From Spirosoma oryzicola (GTDB taxonomy: Bacteria; Bacteroidota; Bacteroidia; Cytophagales; Spirosomataceae), in the NCBI RefSeq assembly GCF_021233055.1, contig NZ_CP089538.1, positions 4,480,501 to 4,544,500 on the forward strand: 64,000 nucleotides of DNA, written 5' to 3'. The position numbers and the translations under genes were made by a program. Shown here in pieces: positions 45,999 through 54,758 of the stretch (positions are counted from its first letter, which is position 1; the number at the start of each line of letters is the position of its first letter). A model generated the notes under the pieces. It made no database searches and was not told the origin of the DNA. It saw only the letters and a program-made list of their open reading frames with translations.

Positions 45999-46316
45999 TT
46001 GACAATGACGGACGAAGAACTCAAAGAACAGGTCATACTAGCGCTGAAAGGCGTGTATGACCCCGAAATCCCGGTTGACGTGTACGAACTGGGACTTATT
46101 TACGACATCAAAATATTTCCGGTCAATAACGTTTATATTTTGATGACACTGACCTCGCCCTCCTGCCCATCAGCGGGTTCGATTCCAGCCGAAATCGAAG
46201 AGAAAGTGCGGGCCATCGAAGGCGTTAACGATGTAAGCGTCGAATTAACCTTCGACCCTCCCTATTCGACTGAACTGATGTCAGAAGTGGCTAAGCTAGA
46301 GTTAGGCTTCATGTAA
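45999..46316 (+). CDS. SufT-like DUF59/MIP18 family protein
   Basis: Protein of 105 aa of the DUF59 (PaaD/MIP18) family, which assists Fe-S cluster delivery to targets. Family blocks are LKGVYDPEIPVDVYELGLIY at the start, MTLTSPSCPSAGSIP with the conserved Cys, and FDPPYSTELMSEVAKLELG at the end. It lacks the large N-terminal region of ApbC fusions. Its place after sufS-sufE supports the SufT role. Confidence 0.88.
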   Translation: MTMTDEELKEQVILALKGVYDPEIPVDVYELGLIYDIKIFPVNNVYILMTLTSPSCPSAGSIPAEIEEKVRAIEGVNDVSVELTFDPPYSTELMSEVAKLELGFM

Positions 46317-46367
46317 GCTCGGTCCGAACTAAAAACTGTATACAATAAACTTTTTCAACTTTAAATC

Positions 46368-46799
46368 ATGTATCCTCCACATTTGCTTATCCCAATGCGG
46401 GAAGACCTGACGAGCGTTGGGTTCGAAGAGTTGACCACTGCTGAAGACGTGGTAAACACCATGGAAAATGCCCAGGGCACAACACTGGTTGTTGTCAATT
46501 CGGTTTGTGGCTGCGCAGCGGGTGCGGCTCGTCCGGGTGTTAAGGCAGCATTAGCGGCTAGCCCTGTCAAGCCAGACAAAATGGTAACGGTTTTTGCCGG
46601 TGGCGATTTAGAAGCTACGGCTCAGATGCGGGAGTTCCTGCTACCCTATCCTCCATCGTCGCCAGCAATCGGCATTTTCAAAGATGGTGAGTTAGTCCAT
46701 TTCATCGAGCGGCACCACATCGAAGGTCGTTCGGCGCAGATGATTGCTCAACACCTCGAAATGGCACTGGAAGAGTTCTGCACCCCAGCTAACGCCTAA
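46368..46799 (+). CDS. BrxA/BrxB family bacilliredoxin
   Basis: Thioredoxin-like protein of 143 aa (YphP/YqiW family), which in Firmicutes removes bacillithiol from mixed disulfides. The redox motif CGC is in VVNSVCGCAAGAARPG (about residue 46), flanked by the thioredoxin-like GIFKDGELVHFIERHHIEGR. It ends the suf-related cluster and precedes a 20-bp stem terminator. A disulfide isomerase or thiol-redox role tied to Fe-S homeostasis is plausible. Confidence 0.9.
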   Translation: MYPPHLLIPMREDLTSVGFEELTTAEDVVNTMENAQGTTLVVVNSVCGCAAGAARPGVKAALAASPVKPDKMVTVFAGGDLEATAQMREFLLPYPPSSPAIGIFKDGELVHFIERHHIEGRSAQMIAQHLEMALEEFCTPANA

Positions 46800-46815
46800 G
46801 TCGATCGGTTTAATT

Positions 46816-46865
46816 AGTTTGGCCCGTACGGATCAGCGCAACCGTTGATCCGTACGGGCCAAACT
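46816..46865. terminator. Hairpin between convergent genes
   Basis: Arms 46816-46835 and 46846-46865 pair over 20 bp (core GTTTGGCCCGTACGGATCA) with a 10-nt loop. It lies 16 nt after the bacilliredoxin stop and 10 nt from the end of the convergent permease gene, so it can end both transcripts, although no long T-run follows. Confidence 0.75.
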
Positions 46866-46874
46866 CGTTTATGG

Positions 46875-48194
46875 CTAATGCCCTGCAATCAGCGCTAGTA
46901 TACAAAACGCATCCACAATCAGTAACCCGATCGGCACCTCCCGACTTTTCCCAACGGCTAATTTGATAACTGTCCACGACAGAAAGCCCCAGACCAGCCC
47001 CTGCGTGATCGAATAACTAAACGGAATCAGCACTAGCGCCAGAAAAGCAGGCAGAGCGTCGTCCAACTGTCCCCAGTCGATGCGAACAACCGGCTTCATC
47101 ATAAAAGCCCCAACCAAGACCAGCGCCGGAGCCGTTGCAATGGATGGAATAACGGACAACAACGGTGATAGGAACAGAAAGGGCAGAAAACAACTGCCCG
47201 CTACAATGGCCGTTAGCCCGGTGCGACCTCCCTGCGCGATACCCACCGCTGATTCGATATAAGCCGTACCAGGACTGGTGCCAACTATCCCCGCCAGCGT
47301 TGTTGACACGGCATCGGTCAGCAAGGAGCGGTTCAAATTTCGGGGTTGGCCGTTCTCATCCTGTAAACCACCCGCTTCGGCAACCCCCACGAACGTAGAT
47401 AGGCTGTCGAACAGATCCGTAAAGGCAAAAGCAAAAATAATCGGCCATAACGACCAAGTCAGTGAGTTTTTTAGGTCCAGTTTTCCCAGCAACGAAAAGT
47501 CCGGCGCAGCCCACACGCCCTGAAAATTGACCAGCGTTTTTTGCCCGAAATTAATGGCCGATGCATCGCCCCAGTACCGACCAATGGGCCATGCCGCCAG
47601 GGTCGTAACGATGATGCCGATAATAATGCCACCCGGTACGTCACGCACAACCAACACGCTTGTCAGTAACAAGCCAACGATAAACGTCAAGACAATCGGA
47701 TCGGTCAAGTGAGCAATACCGACCAACGTAGCCGGGTTGGCGATAATGAACCGGGCATTCTCGAAGCCAATCAGCGTGATGAATAGACCGATTCCTGCCG
47801 AAACGGCGTATCGGATGGGTAACGGAATAATATGGACAATCGCTGACCGGACATTGAGCAGCGACATAATCAGGAACAGGATACCCGCCCAAAAAACAGC
47901 CCCCAGCGCAACTTCAGGCTGGATGCCCATTCCTTTGACCGCTGTGAACGTAAAGAATGCGTTGAGGCCCATACCCGGCGCTACCACAATCGGATTCCGG
48001 GCGTAAAGCCCCATCATCAGGCTACAAAAAAAAGAAAGCAATATAGTAGCCGTCAGCACACCACTAAACGGCAAACCGGCCTGACTCAGGATGGATGGGT
48101 TAACAACGATGATATACATCGTTGCCAAAAAGGTTGATATACCGGCCAGCACTTCGGTACGGCGGGAGGATGAAGCAGACGTATCAATTGTCAT
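46875..48194 (-). CDS. NCS2 family purine permease (AzgA-like)
   Basis: Inner-membrane transporter of 439 aa with about 12-14 helices, predicted to import adenine, guanine or hypoxanthine with protons. I use the ATG at 48194; the frame also allows a GTG 9 nt upstream. Family motifs are TEVLAGISTFLATMYIIVVN, VAPGMGLNAFFTF, the NCS2 signature region FAFTDLFDSLSTFVGVAEAG, and GTSPGTAYIESAVGIAQGGR. An 8-bp inverted repeat (ATTCGTTG and CAACGAAT, 48212-48236) lies just upstream and might be an operator. Confidence 0.92.
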   Translation of the reverse strand: MTIDTSASSSRRTEVLAGISTFLATMYIIVVNPSILSQAGLPFSGVLTATILLSFFCSLMMGLYARNPIVVAPGMGLNAFFTFTAVKGMGIQPEVALGAVFWAGILFLIMSLLNVRSAIVHIIPLPIRYAVSAGIGLFITLIGFENARFIIANPATLVGIAHLTDPIVLTFIVGLLLTSVLVVRDVPGGIIIGIIVTTLAAWPIGRYWGDASAINFGQKTLVNFQGVWAAPDFSLLGKLDLKNSLTWSLWPIIFAFAFTDLFDSLSTFVGVAEAGGLQDENGQPRNLNRSLLTDAVSTTLAGIVGTSPGTAYIESAVGIAQGGRTGLTAIVAGSCFLPFLFLSPLLSVIPSIATAPALVLVGAFMMKPVVRIDWGQLDDALPAFLALVLIPFSYSITQGLVWGFLSWTVIKLAVGKSREVPIGLLIVDAFCILALIAGH

Positions 48195-48309
48195 AGGATG
48201 CACAGGTTGTCATTCGTTGCTGAACATACAACGAATAACGAACAATGCCAACCCATCCCACAACGCGGACCGCACGATTGGGCCCGCTCCTGTCCACCCC
48301 GCCGTTTAC

Positions 48310-49035
48310 CTACACCAGCAAACGCCCGGCGTCTTCATCGACCCAAACGCACGCATCCGTCCGCGTCTGAACAATGCTGGCCGGAACTTCTTCCGTAATG
48401 GGTCCGGTCAATGCCTGACGCAGCATGGGTGCTTTTTTTTCACCGCTAACGATTAGAATAACCGCGCGCGCTTCGGCCAGATGACGGAGACCAGTCGTAA
48501 TACCTTTAGTCAGTTGGGTTTCTTGATCGAAATATTTTTGTCCAACGGTCTTTGTGCTTTCGGCCAGTTCGGCAACGTGACAACCGAGATTGAAGGGCGT
48601 ACCGGGTTCGTTTAGTGCGATATGACCGTTCATACCCATCCCAACGAGCAGCAGATCCAGCCCACCCCACTTCCGAATGACGGCATCGATGCGAGTGCAT
48701 TCAGCTTGTAAGTCAGTCGATTTGGCGTTGAAAACGTAAATTAGATCGGGTCGAAGGTTTAAGGGAGTGAACAAATCGCGGTATAGCGAATGGGAGCAAC
48801 TTCCGACATCTTCCGGCCCAAAGCCAACCCATTCATCAAGACCAACAAAAGAGCATCGGCTGATATCGACTTTTCCGGCCTGAACCAGCGCTACAAACCG
48901 GCGATAGGTTTCAGTGGGTGTGTCGCCCGATGCCACACAAAGTAATGCGTCGGGCTTACGATTAATGACAGCAGCCATCTGTTCGGCGGTCCGCTGTGAG
49001 AGCGTATTGTAATCAGGAAATTTTTGAAGATTCAT
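48310..49035 (-). CDS. nagB: Glucosamine-6-phosphate deaminase
   Basis: Enzyme of 241 aa converting glucosamine-6-phosphate to fructose-6-phosphate and ammonia. I use the ATG at 49035 (MNLQKFPDYNTLSQ), as the longer frame starts at a TTG. Motifs are VASGDTPTETYR, FVGLDEWVGFG with the catalytic-type Asp, and LLLVGMGMNGHIALNEPGTP with the active-site His. The variant spelling and the short C-terminus place it with the shorter Bacteroidota/Firmicutes NagB-like proteins; a related sugar-phosphate isomerase remains possible. It precedes the purine permease on the same strand with a 115-nt gap. Confidence 0.86.
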   Translation of the reverse strand: MNLQKFPDYNTLSQRTAEQMAAVINRKPDALLCVASGDTPTETYRRFVALVQAGKVDISRCSFVGLDEWVGFGPEDVGSCSHSLYRDLFTPLNLRPDLIYVFNAKSTDLQAECTRIDAVIRKWGGLDLLLVGMGMNGHIALNEPGTPFNLGCHVAELAESTKTVGQKYFDQETQLTKGITTGLRHLAEARAVILIVSGEKKAPMLRQALTGPITEEVPASIVQTRTDACVWVDEDAGRLLV

Positions 49036-49330
49036 AAACGGGTCCAGGACATTCTCTTTAGACGCCAAAGCATTTTTTCGCGTCAGCCTACCCTGCCTGA
49101 TAGCCTAAATCCTGAATCAACTCGTTTATTTCAACGCATTGGCTACAAGCCGTATCCGTTGGAAATAGCGGGTCATTAAGAAGCGGGTCAATGCCGGTCG
49201 CGCTGACGAATAAGGAGTTTCTTTCGCCGGAACCCAAAGCCCATTGGCCCATCAGTTATGGCTACCGGCTTGGGATTTGATACGGGTTCGGGGAGGGCAG
49301 GCTCACCGTTCTGCCCTTTGCTGCCGGAGC
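49036..49330. other. Gap upstream of nagB
   Basis: 295 nt with no firmly supported gene. It contains the weak frame at 49088-49252 and GC-rich stretches with short complementary words (GGGAGGGCAG/CTGCCC near 49290-49317). The nagB promoter should be here, but no clear box is seen. Confidence 0.35.
49088..49252 (-). CDS. Small uncharacterised frame, possible C-terminal gene remnant
   Basis: A 54-codon frame with ATG at 49252 reads SLFVSATGIDPLLNDPLFP and ends CSQCVEINELIQDLG. The composition looks protein-like. A second frame just upstream (about 49220-49335) also looks coding-like (GSKGQNGEPALPEP, then AITDGPMGFGF) and would join it by a frameshift around 49230. This may be a decayed gene between the small secreted peptide and nagB, or chance. 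No family recognised. Confidence 0.25.
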   Translation of the reverse strand: MGQWALGSGERNSLFVSATGIDPLLNDPLFPTDTACSQCVEINELIQDLGYQAG

Positions 49331-49525
49331 TTACGCGTGTTCGTTGCCGAGGTCCACCCGTGCGGTGAGCAGGTGGTCGATAAAAGACGCTTGTCTACCG
49401 GAATAATTACTGATTAAACTGGCTAAACGTTTATTACCGGGCGTAGATGCCTGCGCCGACGACCCGACCATTACCAACGGGTTGACAAACAGTATCCACA
49501 AGAGTAGGTGCCGCATGTTGTACAT
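49331..49525 (-). CDS. Small predicted secreted peptide
   Basis: A 64-aa frame starting MYNMRHLLLWILFVNPLVMV and continuing into an Ala-rich cleavage site (GSSAQA) forms a plausible signal peptide. The mature part of about 40 residues is SNYSGRQASFIDHLLTARVD with a short acidic end. ATG at 49525; a longer frame from 49573 would overlap the lysA start. No family is recognised. It diverges from lysA with overlapping promoter space. Reality is uncertain; it may be the intact N-terminus of a gene broken downstream. Confidence 0.4.
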   Translation of the reverse strand: MYNMRHLLLWILFVNPLVMVGSSAQASTPGNKRLASLISNYSGRQASFIDHLLTARVDLGNEHA

Positions 49526-49548
49526 AGTAGAAAGATGGCGTAATTTTG
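49518..49548 (+). promoter_or_regulatory. Bacteroidota-type promoter of the decarboxylase gene
   Basis: TTG (49518-49520) and TAATTTTG (49541-49548) are 20 nt apart and match the minus-33 TTG and minus-7 TAnnTTTG elements of Bacteroidota sigma-A promoters. Transcription would start near 49554, leaving a leader of about 14 nt before the ATG at 49568. Confidence 0.65.
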
Positions 49549-49567
49549 CGGTTCGTTTACGAAAACC

Positions 49568-50824
49568 ATGCAATTAAAAGACCGCAACTATCAGATTCAG
49601 GGCGTTGATGTACTGGCCATTGCCGACCAATTCGGCTTGCCTTTGTACGTATACGATGCTAACAAAATTATCGAAAAAATAAGCTTACTTCGGTCGTCAT
49701 TTTCCGGGGTTAACTTAAAAATAAAGTATGCGGCCAAAGCCCTGACGAATCTGTCGATCCTGAAGCTAATGCGCCAACAAGGCGTTGAGATGGATTCCGT
49801 GTCGGTCAACGAAGCACGCATGGGTTTGCTGGCAGGTTTCGAGCCGGGCCAGATTATGTTTACGCCCAGTGGTGTGTCGTTTGAGGAAATTCGCGAAGCG
49901 GTTGAGCTGGGTTTGCAGCTCAACGTCGATAGCTTGCCGTTGCTGGAATGGGTCGGTAAAACGTATGGCAGTACCGTGCCCGTCAGTATCCGCATCAATC
50001 CGCATATTGCCGAGGGAGGCAACATCAAGATTTCGACCGGCCATGCTGATTCCAAGTTCGGCATCTCGATTCTGCAACGGCCTGAAATCCGGGCACTCGT
50101 TGAGCAGTATCACCTGTCCGTCACCGGCCTGCACGTTCATACCGGATCGGATTTCAAGAATGCCAACGCGTTTCTGCGGGGAGCCGAGATCTTATTCGAC
50201 TTAGCGAGCGATTATCCAGACCTGACGTTCATCGACTTTGGTAGCGGCTTCAAAGTGGCCTACAAGGAAGGCGATCATGTTACAGACATTGCCGATCTGG
50301 GCCAGAAGGTTTCGGAAACGTTTCAGCGCTTTTGTCAGCAATACGGTCGGGAATTGGAGCTGTGGTTTGAACCGGGCAAGTTTCTGGTCAGCGAATGCGG
50401 GCATTTGCTGGTACGGACTAATCTTGTCAAAGAAAACCCATCACGGACGTTCGCAGCCGTCGATTCCGGTCTGAACCACCTGATTCGGCCCATGATGTAC
50501 GACGCTTATCACGACATCAAAAATGTTTCGAACCCACTAGGAGCCGAAAAGACGTATAACGTCGTTGGGTATATCTGCGAGACAGATACGTTCGCTACCG
50601 ACCGACCACTCCCTGAAGTTCGCCCCGGCGACGTGTTGTCATTCGAAAATGCCGGTGCTTACGGCTTTAGCATGGCTTCGAATTACAACGCCCGCTTTCG
50701 GCCAGCCGAAGTACTGGTTTATGACGGAACTCCTTATTTGATTCGCCAGCGCGAGACATTCGACGATTTGCTGCGCGGACAGGTTGATGTTCCTGTGTTA
50801 AATTCGGAAGTAATAGAGCAATAA
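49568..50824 (+). CDS. lysA: Diaminopimelate decarboxylase
   Basis: Fold-type III PLP decarboxylase of 418 aa making lysine from meso-diaminopimelate. The PLP Lys is in IKYAAKALTNLSILK (about Lys55). The glycine-rich phosphate loop is FIDFGSGFKVAY, and LHVHTGSDFKNANAFL and WFEPGKFLVSECGHLLVRT follow. The C-terminal ICETDTFATDRPLPE contains the substrate-binding Cys-Glu-x2-D motif, and FENAGAYGFSMASNYNARFRPAEVL closes the barrel. Length and motif order match LysA rather than arginine or ornithine decarboxylases. Confidence 0.93.
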   Translation: MQLKDRNYQIQGVDVLAIADQFGLPLYVYDANKIIEKISLLRSSFSGVNLKIKYAAKALTNLSILKLMRQQGVEMDSVSVNEARMGLLAGFEPGQIMFTPSGVSFEEIREAVELGLQLNVDSLPLLEWVGKTYGSTVPVSIRINPHIAEGGNIKISTGHADSKFGISILQRPEIRALVEQYHLSVTGLHVHTGSDFKNANAFLRGAEILFDLASDYPDLTFIDFGSGFKVAYKEGDHVTDIADLGQKVSETFQRFCQQYGRELELWFEPGKFLVSECGHLLVRTNLVKENPSRTFAAVDSGLNHLIRPMMYDAYHDIKNVSNPLGAEKTYNVVGYICETDTFATDRPLPEVRPGDVLSFENAGAYGFSMASNYNARFRPAEVLVYDGTPYLIRQRETFDDLLRGQVDVPVLNSEVIEQ

Positions 50825-50930
50825 ATACCGTTTATAGCGTTTCACGGAGCATCTGTATGGTTCATTGACCAATTGGAAAACCAACAGACCGCAGTGTTGA
50901 AACCATAAACTCATAAACTATCAATCAACA

Positions 50931-51644
50931 ATGGGAAGAGCGTTTGAATACCGAAAGGCGCGTAAAATGAAGCGGTGGGGTCAGATGGCGAAGACCTTCA
51001 CCCGCATCGGAAAAGATATCGTAATCGCCGTTAAAAGTGCTGGTCCTGATCCAGATACCAACGGTCGTCTGCGGGCCATTATCCAGAATGCGAAAGCGGC
51101 AAACATGCCGAAAGAAAACGTAGACCGTGCCATCAAAAAGGCTTCGTCGAAGGAGCAGGAGGATTATAAAGAAATCGTGTATGAAGCGTATGCACCTCAT
51201 GGCATCGCGCTCGTCATCGAAACGGCGACCGACAACCACAACCGCACCGTAGCTAACGTGCGCAGCTACCTAAATAAACTGGGTGGTAGCCTGGGTACTC
51301 AAGGAATGCTTGACTTTCTCTTTGATCGTAAGTCTGTTTTCCGGATTCCGGCAGAAGGCGTCGATCAGGAAGAACTCGAACTGGAACTCATTGACGTGGG
51401 GGGCGACGAAATTGAATTTGACGAAGAAACAAACCAATTTGTTATCTACGGTGAGTTCACCGCTTTTGGTGCGATCCAGAAATTTTTGGAAGAAAAAGGG
51501 TTTGAGATCAAACAGGCTGAATTCGAACGGATTCCAAACGATTACAAAGAACTGACCGACGAAGAAGTTGCCGATGTTGAAAAACTCATCGAACGCATCG
51601 AAGAAGATGACGATGTACAGGTGGTTTATCACAACATGAAATAA
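50931..51644 (+). CDS. YebC/PmpR family protein
   Basis: Protein of 237 aa starting GRAFEYRKARKMKRWGQMAK and containing PKENVDRAIKKAS, the opening of the YebC family (TACO1 in mitochondria). Members are annotated as DNA-binding regulators, and some are known to help ribosomes through proline stretches. Family length about 240. It stands in its own unit, ended by the palindrome at 51668-51711. Confidence 0.94.
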   Translation: MGRAFEYRKARKMKRWGQMAKTFTRIGKDIVIAVKSAGPDPDTNGRLRAIIQNAKAANMPKENVDRAIKKASSKEQEDYKEIVYEAYAPHGIALVIETATDNHNRTVANVRSYLNKLGGSLGTQGMLDFLFDRKSVFRIPAEGVDQEELELELIDVGGDEIEFDEETNQFVIYGEFTAFGAIQKFLEEKGFEIKQAEFERIPNDYKELTDEEVADVEKLIERIEEDDDVQVVYHNMK

Positions 51645-51667
51645 TACAGCGACGATTTACTCAGATA

Positions 51668-51711
51668 AAATCAAACGGCCTGCGTGATAACTCACGCAGG
51701 CCGTTTGATTT
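51668..51711. terminator. Bidirectional terminator between YebC and the T9SS protein gene
   Basis: Arms 51668-51687 and 51692-51711 pair over 20 bp (AAATCAAACGGCCTGCGTGA and complement) around TAAC. A/T ends supply short U-tracts both ways. It lies 24 nt after the + strand YebC stop and 20 nt from the end of the - strand gene at 51731. Confidence 0.85.
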
Positions 51712-51730
51712 GTAGGGACTAAAATGGAAT

Positions 51731-54661
51731 CTATCGCATACTGACGCCTTCGCGCAGGATTTGTACCCAACCTTTCAGGACCTGAGCCGGTGCAGCACGG
51801 TCCAGCACCGCATACCGCACACTCACCTGATAGTAGTACAACCCGCTCGGCAGGTCCGTACCGTCACTCGACTTGCCATTCCAGGCTAGGCTGGTATTAC
51901 TGCCTTCGTAGACCTTGCTGCCATTCCGGTTGTAAACCACCAGGGCGACGCTCTCCACAAACCGGGGGCAACTCAAGGCCGCGAATACATCGTTCTTGCC
52001 GTCGCCGTTAGGCGTGAACACATTGGGCAACACAAACAACGGACACGCATCATTGCACACCCGGTTCGAGGGTAAACTCTCTACCCCCGAGCGGCTCACC
52101 GCCGTCACGTAGTAACAACCCGCTACGGTACTCAAGCTGCTGTGCTCGAAGCTGGTTGTCGGGGCGGGGATGCTCACTAACTCAGCGGGGGTGTCCTGCT
52201 CATAGCGACCGTAGTAGAGCTTGTAACCTACCACGTTGGGGTCACAAGTAGGACCAGTAGTGGGTGTCCAGCGCAGTTTGTTGGTAAAGCTGGTCTGGTT
52301 GCACAGACTTTCGGGGCTCAGGCTGGCGCAGTTCAGACTATCCAGCCCTAGCTGGGGAGGGCAAGGCCTGGTCGTGTCAGTGGGCGTGGCGCAGAGAATC
52401 TGGCTGTAGTTCTCGATGAATCGGATGCCAGCCAGCTTGGGGTCGGCATACGCCCCTCGTGTCATCACGCGATAGCAGTAGCTGCTGTCAGCGGACAACA
52501 CCCGACTCGTATTGCCGTCTACCAGATACGTATCCGTACCCGTGTCGGTGAAGTTATAGCTCTGCGCTCCAGTAACGCGCACCTCGGCAATCTTGTTGAA
52601 AGGACCGTTAGGGCCTGACCGACTCCGGTACACATCATGCACCTGATTGTCATTGCTCCAGGGTACACTCGCCTGCCAGCTCAAGGTGACCTGACGCTGA
52701 GCCGGAGCCGCCGACAGCCGCACACTCGAAGCGCCCTCGGTCACATCCAGCCGCGTCAACCCACCGCCCGGAGCCGTGTAGTAAAACTCTACCCGGTAGC
52801 GGTAGGCGTTGGCCGTCGTGTTCAGCGCGCTCGTCGAGCTGCCTTTGTCCACGTAGACCGTGTCAGCCAGCCCCGCTTGCAGATTGGTGTTAATGGTGGC
52901 TACGGTCACAAAGTCAGTACCTGTCAAGCCAGTGGCCCGCTGCAAGCGGTACTGGTAAGGAGCGCCCAGATCGCCCGGTTGCAGGCCCAGCGGGCGGGTC
53001 CAGCGGACGGTGATTTGGCCTCGTTGGGTGTCGGTGCTGTCAACGGTGACTCGAGTCATGACCGGTGCCAGCAGGGGCAGTTCCAGACAGGCTTCGGTGG
53101 AGACCACGCTAAAGCCGCCGTTGTTGCCGATGCCGGGGTTGCGGGCCACGATGCGGTAGGAGTAGCTTACTCCCCGACGTAAGGCACTGGTGTCGATGTA
53201 GCTGGTAGCGGTGTACGGTATGCGGGCGATTTCCTGGTAGCCAAAGCTGGGGGCCAAGCCCGTCACACACTGCTGTGGAGTGATGGGTGTACAGCCTTCT
53301 TTGCGGTAGATGACGAGTTGAGTGGTGTCATTACCCGCGCCGAGGGCTGTCACACGCCCGCAGCTGTAGGCACTCCAGTTGAGCTGGATGGCTCGTCCGG
53401 CAGTGGTAGCGGTGGGCCGGGCGGTGAGGTTTTTGACCGAAGGGGCGTAGAGCCGGATGCGCAGGGTGGCGAAGGAGACCAGCGAAACAGCCCCGCGTCC
53501 GGGCACGTCGTTGACTTTGAGGGTAATGTCGTAGGGCTCGGCTCGGGCCTGATTGCAGTTGGTTTGCCAAGTAAAGGTCGCTGTAGCGGGTTGAGCTTGA
53601 GCCACCCCTCCATTGACCAGCCGGGCAAATTCGGGCGGAATGCGTAGATCGACTGGTAATGGCAAGCCATCGTTGTTGACATTGAGCGGTCCTCCATAAC
53701 CAGTAATAATAACCCGCTGTCCGTCGGGGTCGGTGGCCGTGATGGCCTGCTGAATCAAGGTACCGGCTTCCACGCAGATTTCCGTTCCTACAATCAGAGG
53801 GCGTTTGTTGGGCTGGTCAATGACAATAATCTGCATGTCGCGCGTGATCTCCCCGATCTTTACGCCGTTACGCCATTCTTCGATAATAAAGGCAAAGTTG
53901 AATTGCCCCGCTTGGCCGGGAGAATCCCAGCACAAATCACCCGTTCGGGGGTCGATGCTAAAGGTAGGTGGTGAACTACCGTCTTCTTTAGCCGTACTGA
54001 AATTACTGGCAGGATCTAGATAAGCAGGAATAAAGCGGCTACGGCAGCTGTTTGCAATTCCTTCCTGAGGTCTGCTGAGCCGATATGCCAAGCTGTCACC
54101 ATCGGCGTCGAAAGCGGCTGGATTGTGGCAGAATTTCTGACCAACGCGCGCCGAATCCAGTGGTGGGTTTAGCATCACCGGTGTCGAGTTGACCTGTAAG
54201 GCTGCGTTAATCAGAATGGTTGTCGACACGTAAAAGGTAAGCTGGTCAGAGCTGCCCGGCGGGGGTAGGTTTACAGTTCCTTTGTTTCGGTTCGCGATTT
54301 GTACCCCAATGGTATAGGTGGCTGGCCCCGCATAGGTATGCGTGGTAATGTAGGTATTAACGGATGAGGTACGTCCGTTGATGTAGCGACGAGCCGCTCG
54401 CCTTACGTCCGCCTGGGTTCCGTCGCCGAAGCAGAAGATGTACGAGCCGGCATCATCGGCGGCTGCTTTACCCGTTACTTCATCAAAATAAGTCGTTAGC
54501 GTTATTTCATACGTCAGGGAAGCTCCGGGTAATCGTCGGGTAGTGATTTCGCCAGCCCGCACGTGCGTAGCCTGACTGACAGTTGGCCACAAAATGGCCC
54601 CAATAGAGAAGGCAATCAGCCCAATTGTATAAATTAAACGCATAGAGTTATCGCATTTCAT
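51731..54661 (-). CDS. Large secreted protein with FN3-like domains and T9SS type B (gliding) sorting domain
   Basis: Predicted surface-exported protein of 976 aa. A signal peptide (IGLIAFSIGAILWPTVSQA) precedes a region starting THVRAGEITTRRLPG, common to gliding-motility-associated proteins. Residues about 300-400 contain PKD/cadherin-like segments (ITATDPDGQRVIITGYGG). Three or four fibronectin III-like domains follow (about 405-880, with VTRVTVDSTDTQRGQITVRW and SYCYRVMTRG). The C-terminus is a type B domain: VLPNVFTPNGDGKNDVF, then VVYNRNGSKVYEG and WNGKSSDGTDLPSGLYYY. This signals export through the type IX system. Function of the cargo itself is unknown. Confidence 0.88.
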   Translation of the reverse strand: MKCDNSMRLIYTIGLIAFSIGAILWPTVSQATHVRAGEITTRRLPGASLTYEITLTTYFDEVTGKAAADDAGSYIFCFGDGTQADVRRAARRYINGRTSSVNTYITTHTYAGPATYTIGVQIANRNKGTVNLPPPGSSDQLTFYVSTTILINAALQVNSTPVMLNPPLDSARVGQKFCHNPAAFDADGDSLAYRLSRPQEGIANSCRSRFIPAYLDPASNFSTAKEDGSSPPTFSIDPRTGDLCWDSPGQAGQFNFAFIIEEWRNGVKIGEITRDMQIIVIDQPNKRPLIVGTEICVEAGTLIQQAITATDPDGQRVIITGYGGPLNVNNDGLPLPVDLRIPPEFARLVNGGVAQAQPATATFTWQTNCNQARAEPYDITLKVNDVPGRGAVSLVSFATLRIRLYAPSVKNLTARPTATTAGRAIQLNWSAYSCGRVTALGAGNDTTQLVIYRKEGCTPITPQQCVTGLAPSFGYQEIARIPYTATSYIDTSALRRGVSYSYRIVARNPGIGNNGGFSVVSTEACLELPLLAPVMTRVTVDSTDTQRGQITVRWTRPLGLQPGDLGAPYQYRLQRATGLTGTDFVTVATINTNLQAGLADTVYVDKGSSTSALNTTANAYRYRVEFYYTAPGGGLTRLDVTEGASSVRLSAAPAQRQVTLSWQASVPWSNDNQVHDVYRSRSGPNGPFNKIAEVRVTGAQSYNFTDTGTDTYLVDGNTSRVLSADSSYCYRVMTRGAYADPKLAGIRFIENYSQILCATPTDTTRPCPPQLGLDSLNCASLSPESLCNQTSFTNKLRWTPTTGPTCDPNVVGYKLYYGRYEQDTPAELVSIPAPTTSFEHSSLSTVAGCYYVTAVSRSGVESLPSNRVCNDACPLFVLPNVFTPNGDGKNDVFAALSCPRFVESVALVVYNRNGSKVYEGSNTSLAWNGKSSDGTDLPSGLYYYQVSVRYAVLDRAAPAQVLKGWVQILREGVSMR

Positions 54662-54758
54662 TTACAACGAATTCTCGTCATAAAAGTATATTTCTTTTAT
54701 ACGCAGAAAATGCCCGTTCTACTGCACAAGCGTATTTTTTTTCTACGCCAGCATCGGG

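Noticed and set aside
48195..48309. Purine riboswitch upstream of the permease gene
   Set aside because: The 115-nt gap shows only a simple inverted repeat; the three-way junction and conserved loops of purine riboswitches are not visible.
53331..53697. Antisense frames within the T9SS type B protein gene
   Set aside because: They are GC-driven shadows of the long, well-supported - strand reading frame.
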